From Acidilobaceae archaeon (GTDB lineage: Archaea; Thermoproteota; Thermoprotei_A; Sulfolobales; Acidilobaceae): a stretch of DNA of 64,000 nt. The notes under the pieces were generated by a model, which was not told where the DNA came from, made no database searches, and was given only the letters and a program-made list of their open reading frames with translations. Made by a program: the position numbers and the translations under genes. Positions 38,282-48,138 of the stretch are shown piece by piece. The stretch covers positions 124,001-188,000 of the forward strand of contig JALVZQ010000003.1 in assembly GCA_027037535.1 (NCBI GenBank), in the 5' to 3' direction. Every line of letters begins with the position of its first letter. Within the stretch, counting starts at the first letter, position 1.

Positions 38282-39772
38282 TTAAACAATCTTCTTGAAT
38301 AGTATTGGTGCTTCGTTTACAGTGTATTCTCTTCCTTTTACTGGCTGGGCATCGTCTAGCCTTTCTATCGTGTAGCCGAATGCCTCGGCTAACCTCGTTG
38401 ACGCCCGCGGGGTTACAGGGTATAGCATTATGCTCGCGGCCCTGACTGTTTCTAGGAGACTGTATAGGTCTCTGGAGGGATCGTTTTTCTCCCATGGTTT
38501 CTCTCTGTTAATGTAGGCGTTGGCGACGCGTAGCATCTCCATTACTGCTTCTATTGCAGGAGATACCTCGTAGCTGTCTAGGCTCTCCTGGTACTTCTCG
38601 TAGGCCTTGTGGATTGCTTGCTCGAGCTCGGCGTCTATGGTTTCAGATGAGGCTCTCCCGCCTAGTTTCTTCTTGACTAGTACTCCTACTCTCCTGACGA
38701 GGTTGCCGTAGGTGTCCGCTAGCTCGCTGTTATAGATGCTGTCGAATAGTTCCTGCGTGTAGTCGACGTCCTTTGATGGGTTGAATAGCCTCATGAGGAC
38801 GTATCTTATCCCGTCGCTTCCCCTGTATCTCTCGACTAGATAGTCTATTGGTACCACGTTTCCCGCGCTCTTCCCTATCTTGAGGCCCCTGTTTATGAGG
38901 AATGCGTGGACTATCACCTTCCTAGGCGGATCAATATCTAGGGCTCTTAGCATGCTGAACCAGATCGCTGTATGGAACCATAGGATGTCTTTTCCTATGA
39001 CGTGGTGTGCCACAGGCCAGTACTTGTTGAATGTCTCTGGGTCCTCACGGTACTTTATCCCGGTTAGGTAGTTTAGGAGGGCGTCGAACCATACGTATAT
39101 CGTGTAGTCTGGGTCGAAGGGGAGCGGTATGCCCCACCATACTCTCTCCTTTGGCCTAGCAATGGATACGTCTTTCAGGCCCTCCTTCTCGATCTTGCGC
39201 AGTACCTCGTGGGCATAGCTCCGGGGATAGACGTGGTCCTCTAATACCTTCTTGAGATAGTCCTCGAACTCGCTGAGCTTGAAGTAGTAGGTTTCCTCCT
39301 CTAGCCACTCCAGGGGCTTCCTATGGATGGGGCAATAGGGTTTACCGTCTATCTCGAGGTATTCGCCTGGACTATAGAATTTCTCGCAGTCGACGCAGTA
39401 GTGGCCAGCGTAGCTTGCCTTATAGATGAGTCCCTTCCTGTAGATACGTGTAACAGCCTCTTTGACTAGCTCCTCGTGGTCTGGATCGGTTGTACGGATA
39501 AACCTGTCGTAGCTGATATCCATTAGGCTCCAATAATACTTGTATTTCTCAGCCATCTCGTCTACAAGCTCCTTCGGGTGTATGCCCCGTTTCTCGGCCG
39601 CGCGCTGGAGCTTCTGACCGTGCTCGTCTGTCCCGGTTAGGAAGAACGTGTCGTCTCCCTTCAAGCGATGGTATCTTGCTAGAGTATCGGCGTATATGGT
39701 TGTATAGGCGTGCCCGATATGTGGCTCCGCGTTCGGATAGTATATGGGTGTCGTTATGTAGAACCTCTCCAT
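38282..39772 (-). CDS. metG: Methionyl-tRNA synthetase, bacterial-type sequence
   Basis: 496 aa; FYITTPIYYPNAEPHIGHAYTTIYADTLARYHRLKGDDTFFLTGTDEHGQKL; CxxC/CPIH zinc motif; LKIGKSAGNVVP. Confidence 0.92.
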   Translation of the reverse strand: MERFYITTPIYYPNAEPHIGHAYTTIYADTLARYHRLKGDDTFFLTGTDEHGQKLQRAAEKRGIHPKELVDEMAEKYKYYWSLMDISYDRFIRTTDPDHEELVKEAVTRIYRKGLIYKASYAGHYCVDCEKFYSPGEYLEIDGKPYCPIHRKPLEWLEEETYYFKLSEFEDYLKKVLEDHVYPRSYAHEVLRKIEKEGLKDVSIARPKERVWWGIPLPFDPDYTIYVWFDALLNYLTGIKYREDPETFNKYWPVAHHVIGKDILWFHTAIWFSMLRALDIDPPRKVIVHAFLINRGLKIGKSAGNVVPIDYLVERYRGSDGIRYVLMRLFNPSKDVDYTQELFDSIYNSELADTYGNLVRRVGVLVKKKLGGRASSETIDAELEQAIHKAYEKYQESLDSYEVSPAIEAVMEMLRVANAYINREKPWEKNDPSRDLYSLLETVRAASIMLYPVTPRASTRLAEAFGYTIERLDDAQPVKGREYTVNEAPILFKKIV

Positions 39773-39897
39773 ATCGTCGTCACCTCCAATCGTGCCCCTG
39801 CAGTGGCCTAGACCTTGTTTAACTAGGTTATAGCAGTCGGGGAACGAGAAAAATAAAGATTGATCCCCGGGTGGGCCCCCCGGGTAGTTTTATGAGG

Positions 39898-39919
39898 GTG
39901 TTAACCGGGGGGTAAACAC
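39898..39919. repeat. 22-bp inverted-repeat element copy 2
   Basis: GTGTTAAC-CGGGGG-GTAAACAC; adjacent GC hairpin CCCCGGGTGGGCCCCCCGGG just upstream. Confidence 0.8.
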
Positions 39920-40191
39920 CAATAATCAAATACATAAACACCCGATGGAAGAGGGCCGCCTCAGACAACCCAGTGCTCCACATACACCACGAATCGATCC
40001 CGTAGAGGGAGACTATTCAGAGAGCGCCTGTCTTCAACGGCGGCCCCAGGATCCAATAATATTATCTCGTCCCTAATCACAATATCTATAACAATACTCG
40101 GTTCACAATATGGACTAACGAGAATACACGGAGCGCACAATACTATACATCTATCATGGCGGTGCCAGAGAGATAAGAAGGGTGTATAGGC

Positions 40192-40611
40192 ATGGAGGAG
40201 ACAGGTATTCCTGGACACGCATCGAAGAATCCAAGCATGCATAGGCTACAAAGGCTCCTAGGCGAGCTGGGATTGAACTATGAGGCAGAGGGAGACGTTG
40301 TACGCATACATTATGAGGGGGTCGTGATCGAACTCAGTGATTATGGCGACGAGATACAGGTACAGGTCGAGCTGGTCCCAGAGCACAGTGATATTGTAGA
40401 CAGGGATGCATTGATGTTCTATGTCTTCGGCCTGGCATCGAGTATGCTGGGAGTCGAGGAATATGGGGTCGATTCTGTGGCAGGCTATAGCATGCTGTGG
40501 GCCTCGAAGAGATATAGTAGCTTGGAGAAGGCTGTAGGGGAGTTAGAGGAGCTTGTCAGGTTCCTTGTAGAGGCTGTGGGGAGGACTAGGAAGTGTTTAC
40601 TCCCCGGTTAA
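40192..40611 (+). CDS. Hypothetical protein
   Basis: 139 aa; ordered acidic/hydrophobic sequence; stop codon lies within element copy 3. Confidence 0.6.
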   Translation: MEETGIPGHASKNPSMHRLQRLLGELGLNYEAEGDVVRIHYEGVVIELSDYGDEIQVQVELVPEHSDIVDRDALMFYVFGLASSMLGVEEYGVDSVAGYSMLWASKRYSSLEKAVGELEELVRFLVEAVGRTRKCLLPG

Positions 40612-40614
40612 CAC
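40593..40614. repeat. 22-bp inverted-repeat element copy 3 (inverted orientation)
   Basis: + strand GTGTTTAC-TCCCCG-GTTAACAC; reverse complement GTGTTAACCGGGGAGTAAACAC. Confidence 0.8.
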
Positions 40615-40618
40615 CCGC

Positions 40619-41932
40619 CTACTCCCCCGGAACACCCACCAAGACAACAGACACACTATTCAAGTTACTCCCAGTAGGCCCAGTCTTAACAAGAACCCCT
40701 AGCTCCCCGGCAAGCCTATAACTATCATTGGATCCTAGCAATCCGTCATAGTCGATTCCTAGCTTTCTCGCCCTCCGGAGGAGACCATTATACGCGATTG
40801 CCCCCGCGGCATCTGTTACTCCATCTATACCATCAGTATCCAAGGAGACGATACCGATTACTCCATCTTCTAGTTCGTCGCCCATCCAATAATCAATTTC
40901 CCGGGCAAACCATAGTGCGAGCTCCATGTTTCGGCCTCCTCTCCCGCTTCCCCTCACAGTCACGCTCGTCTCTCCACCGATTATGATCGCGGCTGGACCA
41001 GGTATAGGAACCCCTCGCATATAGGATTCGAGCGCTATCGATGCAAGCACCTTTGCGACGTCCCTGCTCTCGCCGGAGACACGGCTAGTCAATACCAGGG
41101 TATTGTATCCTCTCCTCCTCAAGCTATCCTCGAGGCGTTTTAGGACATCGATATTTGCGGCTGTTAGCTTGTTGACCACGTTCTCGAAAATCTTGTCTCC
41201 TGGCTTGGGAGTCTCCGGCAGTTCTCCCCTGGCCCCCTTCTCGAGGACCTCTAGGATTCCCCGTGGTAGCTGGTTTTCTACATTGTATGTTTTGATTATT
41301 GAGACGGCATCATGATAGGTTGAGGGGTCGGGAACGGTTGGACCAGACGCTATCAGGTCTAGTCGGTCGCCTGGGACATCGCTAGCGTATAATCCATAGG
41401 TTCTAGCCGGATAAAGGGCTTCCGCGAGCCTGCCGCCCTTTATCCGTGAGAGGTGTTTTCTAACAGTGTTGATCTCGAGTATGCTCATCCCGCTATTCAA
41501 CAGGATCCTGTTAGCCTCTATGATGTCTTCCAGCGACAATCCTTCTAATGGAGACTCTACGAGCGCGCTCCCTCCCCCGCTGACAAGTACCAGGACGTTA
41601 TCATCTCTTCCCAGACTATCAGCGTATTCTAGGACTGCTTCCCCGGCCTTAAGACTTTTCTCGCTTGGCAGTGGATGCGTCGACTTCAAGGTTTCGAGGC
41701 CGTCTACTCTTCCCTCCATGTATTCTGGAACTATTACGAGCCCTCCCTCGACCCGGCTAAGGGCCTCTAATGCTCCCCGGGCCATGCTTATGGCTCCTTT
41801 ACCGAACGCTATGATATGGGCGTTCCTTACCTCGAGAGCCTCGACTGCTCTCCTCGTAGAGTCCTCTAGCCTGGAGTATTCTACTATCTCCTCTACCACT
41901 TCATTGAGTATGTTTATTAGATTGCCCGCCAT
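40619..41932 (-). CDS. Glycerate 2-kinase (MOFRL family)
   Basis: 437 aa; LVLVSGGGSALVESP, GGETSVTVRGSGRGGRNMELAL, SLDTDGIDGVTDAAGA. Confidence 0.9.
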   Translation of the reverse strand: MAGNLINILNEVVEEIVEYSRLEDSTRRAVEALEVRNAHIIAFGKGAISMARGALEALSRVEGGLVIVPEYMEGRVDGLETLKSTHPLPSEKSLKAGEAVLEYADSLGRDDNVLVLVSGGGSALVESPLEGLSLEDIIEANRILLNSGMSILEINTVRKHLSRIKGGRLAEALYPARTYGLYASDVPGDRLDLIASGPTVPDPSTYHDAVSIIKTYNVENQLPRGILEVLEKGARGELPETPKPGDKIFENVVNKLTAANIDVLKRLEDSLRRRGYNTLVLTSRVSGESRDVAKVLASIALESYMRGVPIPGPAAIIIGGETSVTVRGSGRGGRNMELALWFAREIDYWMGDELEDGVIGIVSLDTDGIDGVTDAAGAIAYNGLLRRARKLGIDYDGLLGSNDSYRLAGELGVLVKTGPTGSNLNSVSVVLVGVPGE

Positions 41933-42088
41933 GGTATCGTCCCCTCCACTATTGTTATTCTTAAGGGTAGGAGAATATGTAGTGGCTCTCTACTCGTCAG
42001 AGCCTATGTTTGCTGTACATGGAAATCTAGATACATATATGCTTATTAGTTTTTATTGTGGATCAAGTCCTTGAATAATATATGATAT

Positions 42089-42700
42089 ATGGCTCTGCTT
42101 AAAGATGCCACAAGTGTGGGGCGCATAGCGTTGAGATACGAGATAAGATGGCATGGTAGAGGAGGACAAGGAGCCGTAACAGCATCGATGGTCCTTGCAA
42201 TGGCCGCGATCTACGAGGGAAAATATGCCCAGGCGTTCCCCGAGTTCGGTGCTGAGAGGCGAGGAGCCCCGGTAAAAGCATATACTAGGATAGGAGATGA
42301 ACCTATACTCACGAGGGCACCTATCCTCAACCCCGACATCGTCGTAGTATTAGATCCTAGCCTGCCCAAGGAGCTATACCTCGCGGGAGTAAAGGACTCG
42401 ACGATATTCCTCATAAACACTAAGAAGAGCCCAAGAGAAATAGCCGAGGACCTAGGAGTACCAGTCGAGAGAGTATATACTGTGGACGCGACCAAGATAG
42501 CCCTAGAAGTACTGAAGGTTCCCATAGTAAACACCGCGATGGTAGGGGCCCTAGTACACGTCGTGCCACTCGTGAAGCTAGAGAACGTGAAGAAGGCAGT
42601 ACTAGAAACCTTCCCAGGTAGGCTGGGAGAGGTAAACGTTCTCGCAGTCGAGAAGGCATACGAGGAGGTAGCAGGCAAGCTAGTCGAGGTGAACCCGTGA
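42089..42700 (+). CDS. porC: Pyruvate/2-oxoacid:ferredoxin oxidoreductase gamma subunit
   Basis: RWHGRGGQGAVTAS, FPEFGAERRGAPVKA; real start may be downstream of the called ATG. Confidence 0.92.
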   Translation: MALLKDATSVGRIALRYEIRWHGRGGQGAVTASMVLAMAAIYEGKYAQAFPEFGAERRGAPVKAYTRIGDEPILTRAPILNPDIVVVLDPSLPKELYLAGVKDSTIFLINTKKSPREIAEDLGVPVERVYTVDATKIALEVLKVPIVNTAMVGALVHVVPLVKLENVKKAVLETFPGRLGEVNVLAVEKAYEEVAGKLVEVNP

Positions 42701-43023
42701 TGGCGGAGGAGAAGTTACCCGCGTGGAACGAGCTCCCTCCAGGAGCAGTCATCCTCGAGCCAGGAAGCAGCGAGAAGAGGTATACAGGCGACTGGCGTAT
42801 ATTCAGGCCAGTGCTGAACCAGGACAAGTGTATAAGATGTCTTCTCTGCTGGGTGTACTGTCCAGACGACGCGTTCTACTTCGAGGACGAGCCCTACGTG
42901 ACTAGTAAGGGACGCAAGTACAAGTTCAGCCTCAAGATAAACTATGATCATTGTAAGGGATGCGGTATTTGTGTAGAGGAATGCCCTGTTAACGCGATAG
43001 ACTTCGTGGAGGAGGTGAAGTAA
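42697..43023 (+). CDS. porD: Pyruvate:ferredoxin oxidoreductase delta subunit
   Basis: Two 4Fe-4S motifs CIRCLLCWVYCP and CKGCGICVEECP. Confidence 0.92.
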   Translation: MMAEEKLPAWNELPPGAVILEPGSSEKRYTGDWRIFRPVLNQDKCIRCLLCWVYCPDDAFYFEDEPYVTSKGRKYKFSLKINYDHCKGCGICVEECPVNAIDFVEEVK

Positions 43024-43025
43024 TA

Positions 43026-44246
43026 GTGGCGGTAGAGACAAAAGAGGTAAAGTGGAAGCGTCTCCCTCTGAGTAGCAACTATGCGATTGCATACGCCGTG
43101 AAGGATGTTGATGTTGATGTAGTTTCAGCTTATCCGATAACTCCCCAGACTACAGTGGTAGAGAAGATCTCCGAGTTCATCGCTAACGGAGAGCTGGACG
43201 CGGAAATGATACACGTGGAGAGCGAGCACAGCGCCCTCAGCGCGGCTGTAGGGGCCAGCGCTACGGGTGCAAGAGCGTTCACAGCGACAGCCAGCCAGGG
43301 ACTCGAGCTAATGCACGAGATACTACATATAGCATCCGGCCTGAGGATGCCCGTGGTTATGAGTGTCGCGACGAGAGCCCTGAGTGCGCCGATAAGTATA
43401 TGGAACGATTACAGTGATCTCATGAATGCGAGGGACGCTAGCTGGGTCACGCTCATAGCTGGAAGCGCCCAGGAAGCCTATGACTCGATAATCCAGGCCT
43501 ATAGGATAGCGGAGAGCCCTGAAGTAATGCTCCCCGTAATCGTAGCCTACGACGGGTACATTATGAGCCACACCTATGAGCCAGTACTAGTCCCCGAAGA
43601 CAATACTGTTGTTAGAGAATTCGCTCCTAAGAACTTTAACAGGTTCAGGCTAGACGTTGACAGGCCCATGACGTTTGGAACCATCGCGGATCCAAAATGG
43701 TACTATGAGTTCAAGTACCAGCAAGTAGTAGCTATGCGGAACGCCTACAAGAAAGTAAAGGAAGTAGACGAGGAATACAGAGAGGTCTTCGGAAGAGGAT
43801 ACGGTGTAATAGAGACATGCTGTCTAGAAGACGCAGACATAGTCCTCCTAACCTATGGAGGAATCTACGGTACATTCAAGGAAGCAATAGAGAAGCTACG
43901 GGAAAACGGTAAGAAGGTGGGAGTCGCCAGGCTCAGGCTATGGCGCCCATTCCCAGCCGAGGACATCGTCAAAACCCTTGGAGGAGCCAAGCTAGTAGTA
44001 GTCGCCGACAGAGCAATAAGCTATGGTGCAAGGATAAGCGGCCCTGTAGCGCTAGAAGTCATGTCAACATTCTACGGCGACCCAGACGCTCCAATGATAA
44101 TGAGCGTCATAGTAGGAATAGGCCAGAGAACAGTGACAGAGAACACAGTAGCTGAAATAGTAGACTACTCTTTCCGAGTCCTAGAGAGAGGAAAAGCCCC
44201 TAGAGAAACACTATACTGGGGCGTAAGGGGTGTAAGCTATGAGTAG
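43026..44246 (+). CDS. porA: Pyruvate:ferredoxin oxidoreductase alpha subunit
   Basis: AYPITPQTTVVEKI, ESEHSALSAAVGASATGARAFTATASQGL. Confidence 0.92.
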   Translation: MAVETKEVKWKRLPLSSNYAIAYAVKDVDVDVVSAYPITPQTTVVEKISEFIANGELDAEMIHVESEHSALSAAVGASATGARAFTATASQGLELMHEILHIASGLRMPVVMSVATRALSAPISIWNDYSDLMNARDASWVTLIAGSAQEAYDSIIQAYRIAESPEVMLPVIVAYDGYIMSHTYEPVLVPEDNTVVREFAPKNFNRFRLDVDRPMTFGTIADPKWYYEFKYQQVVAMRNAYKKVKEVDEEYREVFGRGYGVIETCCLEDADIVLLTYGGIYGTFKEAIEKLRENGKKVGVARLRLWRPFPAEDIVKTLGGAKLVVVADRAISYGARISGPVALEVMSTFYGDPDAPMIMSVIVGIGQRTVTENTVAEIVDYSFRVLERGKAPRETLYWGVRGVSYE

Positions 44247-45210
44247 CGCACAGGTAAAGAAGAAGCCCAAGTACTTCAAGACACTCCCTCAGATACCCAG
44301 AACCGAGCTATTCGCCCCCGGCCACGGACTCTGCGCCGGGTGCACCGCTGGAACCATAGTAAGACACCTGCTCAAGGCAGCAGGACCAAACACGATACTG
44401 GTCGAGGCAACAGGATGCGTCGAGGTCTCAACAACCCTATACCCGTACACTAGCTGGAGAATACCATGGCTACACCTAGCATTCGAGAACGCGTCAGCAG
44501 CTGCGAGCGGAGTAGAGGCGGCGATAAAAGTACTCAAGAGAAAAGGCTACATCGACCCGGACAAGCCAATAAACATAGTAGTACTCGGAGGAGACGGAGG
44601 AACATATGATATAGGATTCCAGAGCCTCAGCGGAATGCTCGAGAGAGGACACAAGGTAATGTACGTTCTCTACGACAACGAGGCATACATGAACACCGGT
44701 ATACAGAGGAGCGGTAGCACGCCAAAATACGCCTGGACAACAACGACGCCGGCAGGAAAAGTATGGCCAGGAAACCTAAGGAACAAGAAACCAATAGCCG
44801 AAATAGTAGCAGCCCACAGAATACCCTACGTGGCGACCGCGAATCCCGCATATCCACTAGACATGCTGAACAAGTTCAAACGCGGCCTCGAAGTCGAAGG
44901 GCCAAGCTTCATACACGTAATACAGCCATGCCCTACAGGATGGAGATTCGATCCAAGATATGGAATAAAAATAGCACGCCTCGCGACTGAGACCGGTATG
45001 TGGATAAACTGGGAGCTAGACCACGACGAATTCGATGTAACAGTCCCAGTAAAGAGGAGGAAGCCTGTTAGAGAATACCTAAAGATGCAGGGAAGATTCA
45101 AGCACCTCACCGAAGAACAAATACAGGAAATCCAGAGAATGGTAGACGAGGAGGTAGCCAGAATAAACAAGCTAGTAGGACGAGAAGTAATAGGTCCTGT
45201 AGAGGAATAA
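44239..45210 (+). CDS. porB: Pyruvate:ferredoxin oxidoreductase beta subunit (TPP)
   Basis: GLCAGCTAG, GGDGGTYDIGFQSLSG, YDNEAYMNTGIQRS. Confidence 0.93.
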   Translation: MSSAQVKKKPKYFKTLPQIPRTELFAPGHGLCAGCTAGTIVRHLLKAAGPNTILVEATGCVEVSTTLYPYTSWRIPWLHLAFENASAAASGVEAAIKVLKRKGYIDPDKPINIVVLGGDGGTYDIGFQSLSGMLERGHKVMYVLYDNEAYMNTGIQRSGSTPKYAWTTTTPAGKVWPGNLRNKKPIAEIVAAHRIPYVATANPAYPLDMLNKFKRGLEVEGPSFIHVIQPCPTGWRFDPRYGIKIARLATETGMWINWELDHDEFDVTVPVKRRKPVREYLKMQGRFKHLTEEQIQEIQRMVDEEVARINKLVGREVIGPVEE

Positions 45211-45372
45211 CCCCTAGACCAAACACTATGTACTATCCTCCTACTCCCTATCACTATTTTCTCAAACAGGCTATTAGATAGCCGTAAGATTCTACCACGG
45301 GATCCTATTGTAATGGCTTAATACATGCTATATACTCCATCATTACCCAGGTACTGGGGGTGCTCCTAGAGA

Positions 45373-46059
45373 TTGGCTAAAAGACTAGGAATAATAGGCG
45401 GCCTGAGCCCTTACTCAACGATAATATACTACAAGGCGATAAACGAGGCATACAAGCAGAAAACAGGCTCATATCCAGAGCTTGTTATAGATAGCGTGTC
45501 GATATCCAAGGTCTGTCCACTTGTAAAAGAGGGAAGGCTTAATGATCTAGCGGGATATCTAGCTGAGAGTGCGAGGAGACTAGAGCAGGCGGGCGCCGAG
45601 CTATTCATTATCGCCGCCAATACACCACATATCGTAGCAGAGAAAGTAGCCTCAGCCACCGGCATGGAGTTTATACATATACTGGACGCAGTCTACAAGG
45701 ACATCGAGAGGCTAGGGATAAAGCGGATTGGGCTCCTAGCAACATCCGGTACAGTTAGGCATAGGCTGTACCAGGATTACCTGGAGGAAAAAGGAGTCAA
45801 GGTAATTGTGCCGTCGGGCCAGGCCCAGAAGAAGCTGGACGAGATTATCGATAGAATCGTGGACGGCTATATGTCTGAGAGCATGAGTCTAATAGCCTCA
45901 AGTATTGCTAGTGGCTTGATCTCTAAAGGCGCCCAGGCTCTAGTTCTAGGCTGTACAGAGCTACCTCTAGTTTTCCAGCGGATAAAGACTCGTATACCTG
46001 TTATAGATAGTGTAAGGAGCCATGTCGGCTATATAGTGGAAAAAATGGTGATGGACTAG
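45373..46059 (+). CDS. Aspartate/glutamate racemase family protein
   Basis: 228 aa; GIIGGLSPYSTIIYYKAIN, ALVLGCTELPL; first catalytic position is AANT rather than CNT. Confidence 0.85.
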   Translation: MAKRLGIIGGLSPYSTIIYYKAINEAYKQKTGSYPELVIDSVSISKVCPLVKEGRLNDLAGYLAESARRLEQAGAELFIIAANTPHIVAEKVASATGMEFIHILDAVYKDIERLGIKRIGLLATSGTVRHRLYQDYLEEKGVKVIVPSGQAQKKLDEIIDRIVDGYMSESMSLIASSIASGLISKGAQALVLGCTELPLVFQRIKTRIPVIDSVRSHVGYIVEKMVMD

Positions 46060-46089
46060 ATATCATGTAGATATCTTTTTAGTACGGGA

Positions 46090-46947
46090 TCATTTCTCTC
46101 GGGTCATCTTCTTTACTAGTTTGAAGACCAGTGGTATGAGCATTATTGCAAACGCTATTGCTACTCCCCATGCAAGCCTCGACAATACAGCTATGCTTCC
46201 TGGATAGGCCTGGAATATTGCGGAGAGCCCTACCATTATGAATATCACGTAGAGTAGGAACTTGCCGTATCCGATATAGTCCTTGAAGCTCTCGTAGTTC
46301 TCCAATGTCTCGAAGAGGGTATTTGTTATGACTGCTCCCAGCGCTATTATCACGAAGCCTAGTATGAGAGTGTATATTAGGTCTCCACCTATCATCATCA
46401 TGTTAAGGGCTATGGTCACCACTACCGCTATCATGCCTATCAAGACAGTGTTCTTCAGGAGCTCGCTGATACTCTTGTACTCCTCGCTTAAGCTAGTCTC
46501 GACACTGGCACCTATGAAGCTGGCGAGTAGATTAGATAGCAGTAAACCATAGAATAATACTACTATTCCGCCAAGTAGCTTTGGTAGATAATAGACGATG
46601 CTTGACAATACAGCATATGCCTGGCCGGTAAAGTTCATGTATGGAAGCGCTATTATTAGAGCTACTAGGAACACATAGGCCTTTACTACGCCGCCCGTAA
46701 AGTCGGATAGGTCGAATCCATATTCCTTGTATTTTTTGCCTATCTCTGTCTTCGATAATGGTTTCTCAACTAGCTTGTCGACTATCTTGCTCACAGCATT
46801 TCCAAGTATGGTTCCTATCAGGTAGCCCGCGAGGAGTATAATTAATATAGCGATAACGTTTGGGAGAGCGGAGACGATATCGTTGGCCGCCATCTTGAGG
46901 GACTCTCTGAGACTAACAGTCTGCAATACCATGATGATACCGTTCAC
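46090..46947 (-). CDS. MscS TM-helix-type membrane protein
   Basis: 285 aa, multiple TM segments, conserved TM helix repeats; no cytoplasmic MscS domain. Confidence 0.65.
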   Translation of the reverse strand: MNGIIMVLQTVSLRESLKMAANDIVSALPNVIAILIILLAGYLIGTILGNAVSKIVDKLVEKPLSKTEIGKKYKEYGFDLSDFTGGVVKAYVFLVALIIALPYMNFTGQAYAVLSSIVYYLPKLLGGIVVLFYGLLLSNLLASFIGASVETSLSEEYKSISELLKNTVLIGMIAVVVTIALNMMMIGGDLIYTLILGFVIIALGAVITNTLFETLENYESFKDYIGYGKFLLYVIFIMVGLSAIFQAYPGSIAVLSRLAWGVAIAFAIMLIPLVFKLVKKMTREK

Positions 46948-47116
46948 GGCTATTTCACCCTTTCAGATGTGCCTACCACTTCTCCTCGAAGGGATGAATT
47001 CGTATTCTCCCTATGGAGAGAGCGAGTATCTCTACGTTCTAGAGATTCTCGTTTATTATATAGAGGTAGATTATTGTATTAAATACTAAAAGGTACATTG
47101 CCGATATATTAGATGC

Positions 47117-48025
47117 ATGGATGATGAGCTCGGCGTACCGGACAGGATCCCATACCGGGGAAAGGGATCCAAGTGGATGAAGAGGGTCTTGAGTGCTGAC
47201 ACCTCTTATCGACCTAGTATAGTACTGGGGGAATATGTGGAATTGGATAGGACTAGTCTCTGCGGTGTAACCTTCAAGATCACTAGGATTACCCAGTTTA
47301 ATGAATTGCTTCAGACGCTGGCAAGTAATAGCAATACCGGGTATAGAATATACACTGTTAACATGGAGTTCTTGTACTGGGCCAGGCGTGACAGGAGATT
47401 CCTTGAGGCACTTAACAGGGGGGATACAACTGTTGATAGTGCTTGGGTGAGGAGACTAATAGCCCTAAAATATGGCTGGGCTCCTGACCAGATAGCAGGG
47501 AGCAGGTTTACTCCACTAGTCGTTGAATATGCATGTAGGAATAATCTCAAGATACTCTTTGTAGGTGGTTCTAGGGAATTGCATGTTGCTCTCCGAAGAC
47601 GTATTCTATCGATGGAAAAAGGGTGGGGATGTAGTCTCCGTGCAAAGTATCTTGATCCTGGAAAAGTAAGTCTGTATCCGGAAAGAGGAGATCCCGAGGT
47701 TGATAGGATTCTTGAGGCTGTGAAGGATTATCGGCCTAGCATTGTTTTGGTTGCGTTGGGCCCTCCTAAGCAGGAGATATTGATTGATCTCTTATGGGAG
47801 GATATGAAGAGAAATGGAGTGGTATTAGTGGCTGGTGTCGGTGGTTCTTTGAAGATGCTTGCTGGACTGGAGAAGCCTGCTCCGGAGTGGGTAAGTAAGC
47901 TGATGCTTGAATGGTTCTATAGGTTGTTGCAGGATCCTAAACGTAGGCTTGTTAAGGTTTATAGAAGCGTTGTTGCGTTAGGTTGTGCTTTATGGGAGGC
48001 TATTGGATATAGGGTCCGCGGCTAG
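47117..48025 (+). CDS. WecG/TagA/CpsF family glycosyltransferase
   Basis: 302 aa; ILFVGGSRELH, VLVALGPPKQEILI, GVGGSLKMLAGLEKPAPEWVSKLMLEWFYRLLQDPKR. Confidence 0.85.
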   Translation: MDDELGVPDRIPYRGKGSKWMKRVLSADTSYRPSIVLGEYVELDRTSLCGVTFKITRITQFNELLQTLASNSNTGYRIYTVNMEFLYWARRDRRFLEALNRGDTTVDSAWVRRLIALKYGWAPDQIAGSRFTPLVVEYACRNNLKILFVGGSRELHVALRRRILSMEKGWGCSLRAKYLDPGKVSLYPERGDPEVDRILEAVKDYRPSIVLVALGPPKQEILIDLLWEDMKRNGVVLVAGVGGSLKMLAGLEKPAPEWVSKLMLEWFYRLLQDPKRRLVKVYRSVVALGCALWEAIGYRVRG

Positions 48026-48138
48026 CATTATATTTATAGCTGTACGTTGATCATGGTAACTGTATTTGCGTATGTGTGTTGTTTATAAAGCATTGATTTA
48101 TATAGGAAACGGATATTTTTTAGTTAGGTGTTCCTATC

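Noticed and set aside
39961-40242. Minus-strand 93-aa ORF
   Set aside because: Overlaps 40192 gene start and has no recognisable protein features; weak support.
44528-44555. AGTACTCAAGAGAAAAGG resembling the CRISPR repeat within porB
   Set aside because: Imperfect, coding, and uses common codons; chance similarity.
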